A program made the position numbers and the translations under genes. Below, piece by piece: positions 1-5,576 of a stretch of 7,366 nucleotides of DNA. The stretch comes from an uncultured archaeon (lineage in GTDB: Archaea > Halobacteriota > Methanosarcinia > Methanosarcinales > Methanoperedenaceae), in assembly GCA_902386085.1 (NCBI GenBank), contig CABMIA010000083.1, forward strand, positions 1 to 7,366. Reading direction: 5' to 3'. Every line of letters begins with the position of its first letter. The stretch's first letter is position 1. The notes under the pieces were generated by a model, which worked only from the letters and a program-made list of their open reading frames with translations, had not been told where the DNA came from and searched no databases.

Positions 1-1101
1 CGAACTCAATATCCCGGCGCCGTGAGTTGCAAGCGGGATGGCCTTGCATTTTGTCTCCCTGGCATCTATCTTAACCCTGGCAAATGTTTTAAATCCTGTT
101 CTTGAAGGTATCTTTTCAGACAAGACAGCACAAACAGTCCTGTCAGGCTCATCAGGGATATGCCCCAGTTTCCTCAGCACGGGCCGGGCAAACCAGTAAA
201 GCGCCACTAGACTCGCGACAGGGTATCCTGGCATGCACACGACGGGTTTACCATCAATAATGCCGAGGGCTGTGGGTTTGCCAGGGCTTATGCCGACGCC
301 ATGGACAGGCAGCTTCCCCAGGGTTTTGACAACTGCCGGGACATGATCCCTTTTTCCGATCGATGTCCCACCGCTTATCAGGATCAAATCTGCATCAAGA
401 GCGGAAATAATAGCCTGTTTTATCTTTTCAGGATCGTCAGTAGCAATGTCGAAAAGTCTTGGCATACCGCCCCATTTCCTGATATACAGACCAGCCATCA
501 GTCCGTTGGTTTCATAGACCTCGCCTGCCTCGGGTTCTCTCCCGCCCCTGGGAACGAGTTCCTCGCCTGTCGGGATCACTGCCACGAGAGGTTTTTTATA
601 AACGGTTATATTATTGATCCCAAGCGAAGCAAGAACCGCAATATCGCATGGGCGAAGCCTCCTTCCTTCCCGGATTATCGTTTCACCTTTCCGGATATCC
701 TCACCGATCTCTCCCATATTCTTGAAAGGATGCACCTGTGCAAAAATCTCAACATTCCCGCCGCTTAGCACGGTATCCTCAAGCATTACCACAGCATCGG
801 CGCCTTCAGGTAAAGGGGATCCTGTGTGTACCCTGGCGCATGTTCCTTTCCCAACGTTTGTTCCCAATTTCAGGACGACAGGGGAATTGCTGCCAGCGCC
901 AAGTGTATCTGACGCAACGACTGCGAAGCCGTCCATAGCTGCCCTGCGGTAATGCGGAACGTCAACGCCTGCTATTATATCTATGGCATTGATCCTGCCA
1001 TCGCATTCCCCGATCGGCAAAATTTCCGAAGCTGAAAGGGGTTTTACTTCATTCAAGAATAATTCCTTTGCCTCGTCGGCATTCATTCGCTTTTTGAACA
1101 T
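1..1101 (-). CDS. moeA: Molybdopterin molybdenumtransferase MoeA, 3'-truncated by the window edge
   Basis: MoeA inserts molybdate (or tungstate) into adenylylated molybdopterin, the last step of Moco synthesis in the cytoplasm. The 367 visible residues match the family in order: an N-terminal helix, the substrate-loop motif AAMDGFA (residues 54-60, Asp57), HTGSPLPEGADAVVM (92-106), then the MoCF domain with PTGEEL (178-183), ISGGTSIGKRDH (242-253), ISPGKPTA (271-278) and CMPGYPVAS (289-297). The C-terminal domain has just begun when the sequence leaves the window, so neither the end nor any fused periplasmic-binding-like domain, known from some archaeal MoeA proteins, can be judged. I chose the ATG at 1101 because AGGTGG lies four bases upstream. 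The in-frame ATG at 1086 would overlap the stop of the preceding sulfur-carrier gene as ATGA but has no ribosome binding site. With the 1101 start the two genes overlap by 19 bases and are surely cotranscribed. Confidence 0.95.
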   Translation of the reverse strand, partial: MFKKRMNADEAKELFLNEVKPLSASEILPIGECDGRINAIDIIAGVDVPHYRRAAMDGFAVVASDTLGAGSNSPVVLKLGTNVGKGTCARVHTGSPLPEGADAVVMLEDTVLSGGNVEIFAQVHPFKNMGEIGEDIRKGETIIREGRRLRPCDIAVLASLGINNITVYKKPLVAVIPTGEELVPRGGREPEAGEVYETNGLMAGLYIRKWGGMPRLFDIATDDPEKIKQAIISALDADLILISGGTSIGKRDHVPAVVKTLGKLPVHGVGISPGKPTALGIIDGKPVVCMPGYPVASLVALYWFARPVLRKLGHIPDEPDRTVCAVLSEKIPSRTGFKTFARVKIDARETKCKAIPLATHGAGILSS

Positions 1102-1373
1102 AATCCACCTGATACGGGAGGGAAAATAGCGATCTCGTCATCCGGATTAAGGGAGGTCTCAATCCCGTTCAATTCAAGAATGTTCTTCCCGTTTAAGAAA
1201 ACATTGATGTGATGCTGCAATTCTCCGTCTTTGAAAATCATTGCATCCAGGCCCGGAAACTTTTTGCAAAGCCTGGCGAGAACATCCTTTGCAGTATCGC
1301 CATCCAGTTCCATTTCTTTTGTTTTTGTATATTCCCGCAAATTTGCAAACAGTTTGACCCTGATTTTTTGCAT
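1083..1373 (-). CDS. MoaD/ThiS-family ubiquitin-like sulfur carrier with a C-terminal extension after Gly-Gly
   Basis: This is a small beta-grasp sulfur carrier of about 96 residues. In this family a C-terminal Gly-Gly is adenylated by a MoeB/UbaA-like enzyme and converted to a thiocarboxylate, which donates sulfur to molybdopterin synthesis or is conjugated to proteins (SAMP). Visible signatures are KIRVKLFANLREY at the N-terminus, HINVFLNGKNI in the middle and PDDEIAIFPPVSGG near the end. Position directly upstream of moeA favours a MoaD role. The protein does not stop at Gly-Gly but continues with LCSKSE, so it would need trimming, or a different use, to act as a carrier. The start at 1373 (MQKIRV) gives the family-typical N-terminus and lies downstream of the start site expected from the TTTAAACATA box near 1413-1422. 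An in-frame ATG at 1400 would add nine residues, and one at 1451 would add 26 and reach into the divergent gene; both are less likely. Confidence 0.88.
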   Translation of the reverse strand: MQKIRVKLFANLREYTKTKEMELDGDTAKDVLARLCKKFPGLDAMIFKDGELQHHINVFLNGKNILELNGIETSLNPDDEIAIFPPVSGGLCSKSE

Positions 1374-1436
1374 AGGTTCTGCATCTCTCTTTTGAACCAT
1401 AAATGCTATGAATATGTTTAAACTATTTTTGAGGCA
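1374..1436. promoter_or_regulatory. Divergent promoter region between the sulfur-carrier gene and the glycosyltransferase
   Basis: This AT-rich 63-base gap separates two divergent genes. For the minus strand, TTTAAACATA (about 1422-1413) is a reasonable TATA box and predicts initiation near 1395, just upstream of the 1373 start. For the plus strand, CATAAATG (1398-1405) predicts initiation near 1427, with GAGG at 1431-1434 placed only two bases before the ATG at 1437. The box assignments are inferred from spacing; no regulator site is evident. Confidence 0.4.
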
Positions 1437-3191
1437 ATGGATAAAAAACATTTTAGTTTGTATCTTGCTTTTATTCTAATTCTTATCGTTGCATTCCTAC
1501 TGAGGTTGTATCGCCTGGATGAAAGGGTATTCCATCACGATGAGGCGGCAGTAGGTTATTTCACATATAAATTATTCAATAATGGTATTTATTCCTACGA
1601 TCCCTCATTCCACGGTCCTTTCATGTACTACGCCACGGCCTGGGTATTCAGGCGCCTTGGAGATACCATATATGCAGCCCGCCTAATCCCGGCTCTCCTC
1701 TGAGCATAAATGTTACTTATCCTCATCCCGATAAGGAACTACATCGGTAAAACCGGAATGGTGATCGCGGCTTTCTTTCTTGCGCTTTCCCCGTCATTTC
1801 TTTACTACTCACGGTTTTACAGGGAGGATATTTTCATCTCTTTCTTTACCCTGATGGTGCTCGTATGCGGGATTAAGTATGCTGAGAATATCAGGGAAGG
1901 ACGCTCAATCCTTCGGCTTTCTTACCTGTTCCTGGGAGGAGTGGCGCTTGCATCGATGGCGGCGCTCAAGGAAAATGCGTACATCATGATGGCGCTGGTA
2001 ATCTTTTTCATGTTCCTTTTATTTATCAGGGAAGGATGGTACAGGGGCTTCTTCTGGAGAATCAGAAATAATAAAATATTGATCGGCGAAGGGATATTTT
2101 TAATTATTGTGGTGCTTGTTGTCTTTTCGCTTTTTTATACAGGCAAATTCCTTGATTTTTACGGTATGAAAGCCGCTTTCGGAAGGGCGGTATCCCACTG
2201 GTACGAGATGCACAGGATACAGCGCATAGGAGGCCCATGGTTTTTCTATCTTCCGATAATAACGCTTTATGAACATCCGGTATTGATTTTCGGCGCCCTG
2301 GGAATTGCACATTACAGCGGATGCTGCGGAAGGAAAATAGAAAAGATACTGATCATTATGCTTCTGTACTGGGTTGCGGTTGATATAATGTATATTATCT
2401 CAAACATGCGCCCGGAATTGAGCAGGTTTTTGCCAACCACCTATATTGCAAGTTCTATTGTGGTCTTTTTCCCGTTAGTAATCCTTGGAATTATCGCAGT
2501 TTTGAAATCCCAAAACCTGTTTTTTTCTTTCCTGGCCTACTGGACGCTGACAAATCTTGCGATTTATTCCTATCTCCAGGAGAAAGTCCCGTGGCTTGTG
2601 CTGAATCCACTGCTGCCTCTTGCTATCATCGCAGCCGCGTACCTTGGTGAGCTTTTATCAGGAATAAAACTGAATTCAAGAACCGGGGCAGCAATAATTA
2701 TTATCCTTGCGGTGAGTTCCTCGTATTTTGTTTACTCAAGCTTACTCCTGAACTACTACAATTACACCGACCCTGCCGAGCCCCTGATCCAGGCGGCGCA
2801 GCCTCCGCAGAAGTTTTCTCTTTTTATTGACAAGATAAACGAAATATCCAGGCAGTACCAGAACCAGTCAACCGAGATCCAGGTTACTGATACTGATATG
2901 GAAACCCAGTTCCTGTGGTACCTGCGCCATTTTACCAATGTCCAGTGGAAGGTGAGTATCGAATCAGAACTCAACGCCCCCCTGATCGTGGTGCATGATT
3001 CGGACGATAAACACGAACCCGATATCGTGAAGAGCCGGCTGCGCGTTGATTACGAGCGGCTTGACAGCGCGAAGATGTCATGGTACTGGTTTGCGCCATC
3101 TGATATTACCCCGAAGTACCTGCTTTTCAGGAAGATGGACAAGCCGCCGGGAGAGTACAGGGTCGTGCTGTTCTATAAGCCGAAAGATTGA
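1437..3191 (+). pseudogene. Agl23-type (TIGR03663) membrane glycosyltransferase, interrupted by two in-frame stops
   Basis: This is a polytopic GT-C/family-39-like protein of the archaeal group named flippase activity-associated Agl23 (TIGR03663), associated with protein glycosylation at the cytoplasmic membrane using lipid-linked sugars. The first segment (88 codons) holds membrane helix 1 (about residues 8-24) and the large outer loop with FHHDEA (32-37, the acidic pair expected at a GT-C active site) and DPSFHGPFMYY. At 1701 a TGA and at 1707 a TAA, in the same frame, stop translation. The same frame reopens with an ATG at 1710 and continues for 493 residues: about ten further membrane segments, RFYREDIF and KEN near the start, then a soluble tail of about 140 residues with FLWYLRHF. 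Together they give the single-protein length expected of the family. The second piece has no ribosome binding site. Since both halves otherwise look conserved, a recent inactivation or a sequencing/assembly error is likelier than a true split gene. Confidence 0.82.
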
Positions 3192-3211
3192 TGGGAATAT
3201 TTTTGGAACGA

Positions 3212-3257
3212 GAGGAGGGTTAAATTCATGTACAATGTAAAAACCTACCGCTATTGA
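3212..3257 (+). other. Strong ribosome binding site with a nine-codon reading frame (possible gene stump or leader peptide)
   Basis: GAGGAGGG at 3212-3219 is one of the best Shine-Dalgarno matches in the window and stands eight bases before an ATG at 3228. The frame encodes MYNVKTYRY and ends with TGA at 3255-3257. It follows the glycosyltransferase stop by only 36 bases, as a next operon gene would. The AT-rich accessory stretch begins right after it. I read it as the 5' stump of a gene cut by rearrangement; a leader peptide is possible but nothing else supports that. Confidence 0.3.
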
Positions 3258-3300
3258 AAATAAAGTATCAAACGCGTAAGTCCTATACAGAATAAAATGA

Positions 3301-3307
3301 TATATAA
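3301..3307 (+). promoter_or_regulatory. TATA box for the AbiJ-like gene
   Basis: TATATAA preceded by the purine-rich AAAATGA (BRE-like) predicts transcription from about 3327-3330. That start point fits a short leader carrying GGAG (3344-3347) ahead of a TTG start at 3356, and would exclude or barely permit the ATG at 3326. Confidence 0.5.
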
Positions 3308-3355
3308 CTTTAATATCGTATATGAATGATTTATGCCATATTTGGAGATGATAAG

Positions 3356-4231
3356 TTGTATTTTAGCGACCGAGAGCTAGGCGCACGATCTCGAATTGTG
3401 GAGGACATTAGTTTGAGCGTTTGGGGTGGATTAGTTGCTATAATAAATTCGCGCATCAGTGATGGCTCTTTTGGATATATTTTTCCTGAAGAATGCCCAG
3501 ACGGAGGCGGCAATATATGTGGATGCGATTCTAATAAGCTATCTCTAATGCTTGCAGCCGAAATTCCCGGCATCTCATTACCATTAGATTCAAGCAGAAT
3601 GCCACCGACTTTAACAGTCCTTGATTTTTTGGAATTCTGCCATCGAGCCATAGGAAAACCTGTCGAGACTCATTACCATTCTTTTTTTAGGCATTATCAT
3701 CTCGATTTTGAGCCTGAGGAGGGCCAATCAGTCTTTCGCAATGATATTGAACGCATTTTTTCTAGGAATGGAATAGCTTATGAGTTAAGGTCTGATGGAT
3801 TGATAGTCCGTTTAGCTCCAGAAGGATTGCGAGAAACCCTCGCATCCGCTATATTCCGGACAGGTGATAGCGAGCTTGATTCGCTGCTAAATACAGCGCG
3901 AGCAAAATATCTCAACCCTAATCCAACTATCCGTCAAGAATCGCTCGAGAAGTTATGGGATGCTTGGGAAAGATTAAAGACAATCGAGCCGGGAAGAGAT
4001 AAAAGGGCATCTGCTGCCGCTTTGTTGGCTAAAGCTGCTCCAGAATCCACTTTTCGCGAAGCGCTCGATAAGGAGGCCTCCGAACTGACCCGCATTGGTA
4101 ACACTTTTAGAATACGCCATAGCGAGACTACACAAGTGCCTTTAGGACTTAACGAACATGTAGATTATCTATTTCATCGTCTTTTTGCACTGATTATGTT
4201 ATTTCTTCGAACCACTGGTCGCGGTAGATAG
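3356..4231 (+). CDS. Hypothetical protein resembling the STM4504/CBY_0614 (AbiJ N-terminal-domain) family
   Basis: No enzymatic motif is recognised with certainty. From memory of the family, the pattern fits proteins labelled STM4504/CBY_0614 or AbiJ-NTD, found scattered in bacteria and archaea and often suspected of abortive-infection roles. Numbered from the ATG at 3326, landmarks are YFSDREL (12-18), SVWGGLVAII (31-40), DGSFGYIFPEECPDG (46-60), AEIPG (78-82), LDFLEFCHRAIGKP (99-112), HSFFRHYHLDFEPEEG (118-133), RNGIAYELRSDGLI (147-160), SLEKLWDAWERLKT (206-219) and a C-terminal FRIRHSETTQ (261-270) followed by HVDYLFHRLFALI. That helical end resembles HEPN-like domains, but the canonical R-x4-6-H spacing is not present. 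I prefer the TTG at 3356 because GGAG sits eight bases upstream and YFSDRE is near where I expect the family to begin; the ATG at 3326 (ten more residues) would have to be leaderless. The gene stands alone with its own promoter and a following T run. Confidence 0.7.
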   Translation: MYFSDRELGARSRIVEDISLSVWGGLVAIINSRISDGSFGYIFPEECPDGGGNICGCDSNKLSLMLAAEIPGISLPLDSSRMPPTLTVLDFLEFCHRAIGKPVETHYHSFFRHYHLDFEPEEGQSVFRNDIERIFSRNGIAYELRSDGLIVRLAPEGLRETLASAIFRTGDSELDSLLNTARAKYLNPNPTIRQESLEKLWDAWERLKTIEPGRDKRASAAALLAKAAPESTFREALDKEASELTRIGNTFRIRHSETTQVPLGLNEHVDYLFHRLFALIMLFLRTTGRGR

Positions 4232-4258
4232 ATTGATGCATTGCTTCACACATACTTG

Positions 4259-4268
4259 CTTTTTATTC
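4259..4268 (+). terminator. T-rich terminator after the AbiJ-like gene
   Basis: GCTTTTTATT 28 bases after the stop resembles the T-run terminators of archaea. No stem is required or seen directly before it. Confidence 0.35.
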
Positions 4269-4287
4269 TAATAGGTTGTGTTGCGTT

Positions 4288-4316
4288 GTCGGGACTTTTA
4301 ACTGTCTGAACCCGAC
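4288..4316 (+). repeat. Inverted repeat GTCGGG...CCCGAC upstream of the next gene
   Basis: Six-base perfect arms at 4288-4293 and 4311-4316 flank a 17-base loop, just upstream of the TATA-like box of the following gene. It could be a protein-binding dyad or a weak hairpin; the arms are short enough to have arisen by chance. Confidence 0.3.
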
Positions 4317-4332
4317 TGTTGCATGGCTGGAG

Positions 4333-4375
4333 TTTTATAATCAGGGAGCAGTTTAAGTATGTGAATTAAGGGAGG
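4333..4375 (+). promoter_or_regulatory. Promoter and Shine-Dalgarno for the 212-residue gene
   Basis: TTTTATAATC around 4333-4341 is a plausible TATA box and predicts initiation near 4360. GGGAGG (4370-4375) lies seven bases before a GTG at 4383 and fixes that non-ATG start. Confidence 0.5.
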
Positions 4376-4382
4376 AAATAAA

Positions 4383-5021
4383 GTGGAACAAAACTTTTTG
4401 CGGGTTCGATTAGGACGGGTTGTTATAAATGGAAAAGCAAATTCTGAACATCTGTACGATTTATGCAAAAAAGAAAAACCTCCCTGCATTGCAATTGGTT
4501 GGGGTGAAATTGATTTAAGCAATAGCTTGGACAAGATTAAGCGAGATTGCCTAAAAGAATATGAAAAACCATTAGAGAGAAAAGAGTTAAGCGAAATAAA
4601 ATATTGGATAGCGATGAATAAAGGGGACGGAGTAATTGCAATGAGGAGCCCAGCAACAATATGTGCTGTAGGAGATATAATAAGCAAAAGATGTTATTGG
4701 AAACCCGATGAAAAAAAATTCGCATTAATACTTGTTGGTGGACGACCTTATAATGAAAAAAACCCTTATGGTGAAGTTCTGTTTTATAATAGAATAGATG
4801 TCAAATGGATTACATCTCCAGACAAGTGTGCAAAAGTTAGGTCTCTTGGTCTGCCTAAAAGCCTCGAAAACAAACTTTGCTTGCCACATGCAATTTTAAG
4901 AATCACATCAAAAGAGTTCAATTTAGTTAAACATGCAATGAAATCGTATGTACCTAAAGAAGACGAATCACCATCTAAATATAGCCGCGAATATGATAAT
5001 TATGGCAAGTCTGGTCGATAA
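4383..5021 (+). CDS. Hypothetical protein, possibly a PUA/EVE-like domain protein
   Basis: I do not recognise this 212-residue protein with confidence. It has the feel of PUA/EVE-superfamily proteins, small beta-barrels that bind modified bases or RNA and often accompany restriction or defence genes: a first strand FLRVRLGRV (5-13), CIAIGWGEIDLS (35-46), then YWIAMNKGDGVIAMRSP (74-90) leading into ICAVGDIISKRCYW (93-106), the order 'passes on a value, not an enzyme' seen in such folds. A second beta-rich part follows, with FALILVGGRPYN (113-124), GEVLFYNRIDVKWI (130-143) and a basic C-terminus ending SREYDNYGKSGR. There is no signal peptide, membrane segment or nuclease motif. The GTG start is set by GGGAGG upstream. 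It is lysine-rich and AT-rich compared with the flanking moeA and HMG-CoA reductase genes, suggesting acquisition. The same-strand AbiJ-like gene ends 151 bases upstream, but each gene has its own promoter, so cooperation is only inferred. Confidence 0.6.
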   Translation: MEQNFLRVRLGRVVINGKANSEHLYDLCKKEKPPCIAIGWGEIDLSNSLDKIKRDCLKEYEKPLERKELSEIKYWIAMNKGDGVIAMRSPATICAVGDIISKRCYWKPDEKKFALILVGGRPYNEKNPYGEVLFYNRIDVKWITSPDKCAKVRSLGLPKSLENKLCLPHAILRITSKEFNLVKHAMKSYVPKEDESPSKYSREYDNYGKSGR

Positions 5022-5068
5022 AAGTGGAAACAGGATGAAAGTATCTGAATAAGCTACATTAGTAAGAC

Positions 5069-5080
5069 TTTATCCTTTTT
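5069..5080 (+). terminator. T-rich terminator after the 212-residue gene
   Basis: The pyrimidine run TTTATCCTTTTT begins 47 bases after the stop. A second, stronger run, with seven and then five T residues, follows at 5146-5159 and may be a backup terminator. Confidence 0.35.
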
Positions 5081-5182
5081 GGAAATGGTGTTTATGTTAA
5101 GCCTTGCCGAGTTTAATCTTTTGATTACAACCTCTATATATCCCCTTTTTTTAATTTTTCTTCATCCCACGATTCCTTGATT

Positions 5183-5461
5183 ATGAAGAAATATCTTTTA
5201 AAGTGGATGATTTCAAGCCCGCTTCATGCCCTGATATACATCTGGACAATATACCATCCTTTTCCGATTGGCCCTTGGAAACAACTTGGAACCCAGAAAT
5301 GCTCGTCATACTATTCCATGAGGTGAGGGAGTAGTGCGCCTCCATCTGTCAGGGACGGCGCGCCCCTGTGCATGGGAGGCGAAGCTGTGAACTTCGCGGC
5401 GCCGCAGTTTTTTATTCCCGAAAAGCTTGAAATCAAGATTCATTCGATTATAATCGAGTGA
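5183..5461 (+). pseudogene. Possible degraded reading frame with an internal TGA
   Basis: From an ATG at 5183 the frame encodes 47 residues (MKKYLLKWMISSPL..., ending SYYSMR), meets TGA at 5324-5326, and then stays open to TGA at 5459 with a protein-like second half (SAPPSVRDGAPLCMGG, then NFAAPQFFIPEKLEIK). A second overlapping frame from about 5153 to TAG at 5332 has no start codon but also looks protein-like (DYEEISFKVDDFKP, then DWPLETTWNPEMLVILF). No ribosome binding site precedes either one. I read the area as remains of one or two genes rather than an active gene, and I do not recognise the product. Confidence 0.25.
5337..5413 (+). ncRNA. GC-rich block with competing hairpins and a T6 tail (candidate structured RNA or terminator)
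   Basis: This block is conspicuously GC-rich inside an AT-rich stretch. CGCCTCC (5337-5343) pairs with GGAGGCG (5375-5381), enclosing a smaller stem CAGGG (5350-5354) with CCCTG (5364-5368). GCGAAG (5379-5384) pairs with CTTCGC (5392-5397) and shares three bases with the outer stem, so the two pairings compete. The palindrome GCGGCGCCGC and then TTTTTT (5408-5413) follow. This could be a small RNA, an attenuator-like switch, or a terminator. No known RNA family is recognised. Confidence 0.35.
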
Positions 5462-5490
5462 TTTAAAATTTCATTCGGCTGTGATCGAAT
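5439..5490. repeat. Two dyad-like 19-base direct repeats, 31 bases apart
   Basis: TTCATTCGATTATAATCGA (5439-5457) and TTCATTCGGCTGTGATCGA (5470-5488) agree at 15 of 19 positions and differ only by transitions. The first contains a perfect 14-base palindrome (5444-5457). The second has arms ATTCG and CGAAT (5473-5477, 5486-5490). The 31-base period is about three helical turns, which would put both on the same DNA face, as for paired operator sites. They sit immediately upstream of a TATA-like box. Confidence 0.5.
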
Positions 5491-5537
5491 CTATAAATAA
5501 AGCGATCCTGATTGAATTGAATTATTCCGGAAGGAGG
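5491..5537 (+). promoter_or_regulatory. TATA box and Shine-Dalgarno facing into the 3' end of hmgA
   Basis: CTATAAATA at 5491-5499 predicts initiation near 5520, and AGGAGG at 5532-5537 precedes an ATG at 5550 by 12 bases. The resulting frame (MKKKTRFGNSF...) runs antisense into the HMG-CoA reductase gene and stops at 5714. Its second half has the character of an antisense shadow, so the product is doubtful. The signals may be left from a gene now lost, or may drive an antisense transcript. Confidence 0.35.
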
Positions 5538-5552
5538 AAGCGTTCTGGTATG

Positions 5553-5560
5553 AAAAAAAA
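5553..5560 (-). terminator. T8 terminator of the HMG-CoA reductase gene
   Basis: Eight A residues on the plus strand read as T8 on the minus strand, beginning 16 bases beyond the hmgA stop, a typical archaeal terminator. The same bases form the lysine codons of the doubtful plus-strand frame starting at 5550. Confidence 0.5.
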
Positions 5561-5576
5561 GACACGGTTTGGTAAC

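Noticed and set aside
301..952. Overlapping plus-strand frames of 112-155 residues
   Set aside because: They are antisense to moeA, whose family motifs read cleanly through the whole region.
1701..1709. Recoding (selenocysteine at TGA, or pyrrolysine) in the glycosyltransferase
   Set aside because: A TAA follows six bases later in the same frame and is not a known recoding codon, there is no TAG, and no Cys is expected at this point.
4298..4687. A 129-residue open frame on the minus strand
   Set aside because: It is antisense to the 212-residue gene, which has a strong Shine-Dalgarno and better composition.
5335..5345. GTGCGCC resembling the 5' end of a group II intron
   Set aside because: No reverse transcriptase, domain V or other intron structure follows within the window.
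3258..5550. A transposon or integrated element with terminal repeats around the accessory genes
   Set aside because: No transposase or integrase and no convincing matching repeats were found at the two ends.
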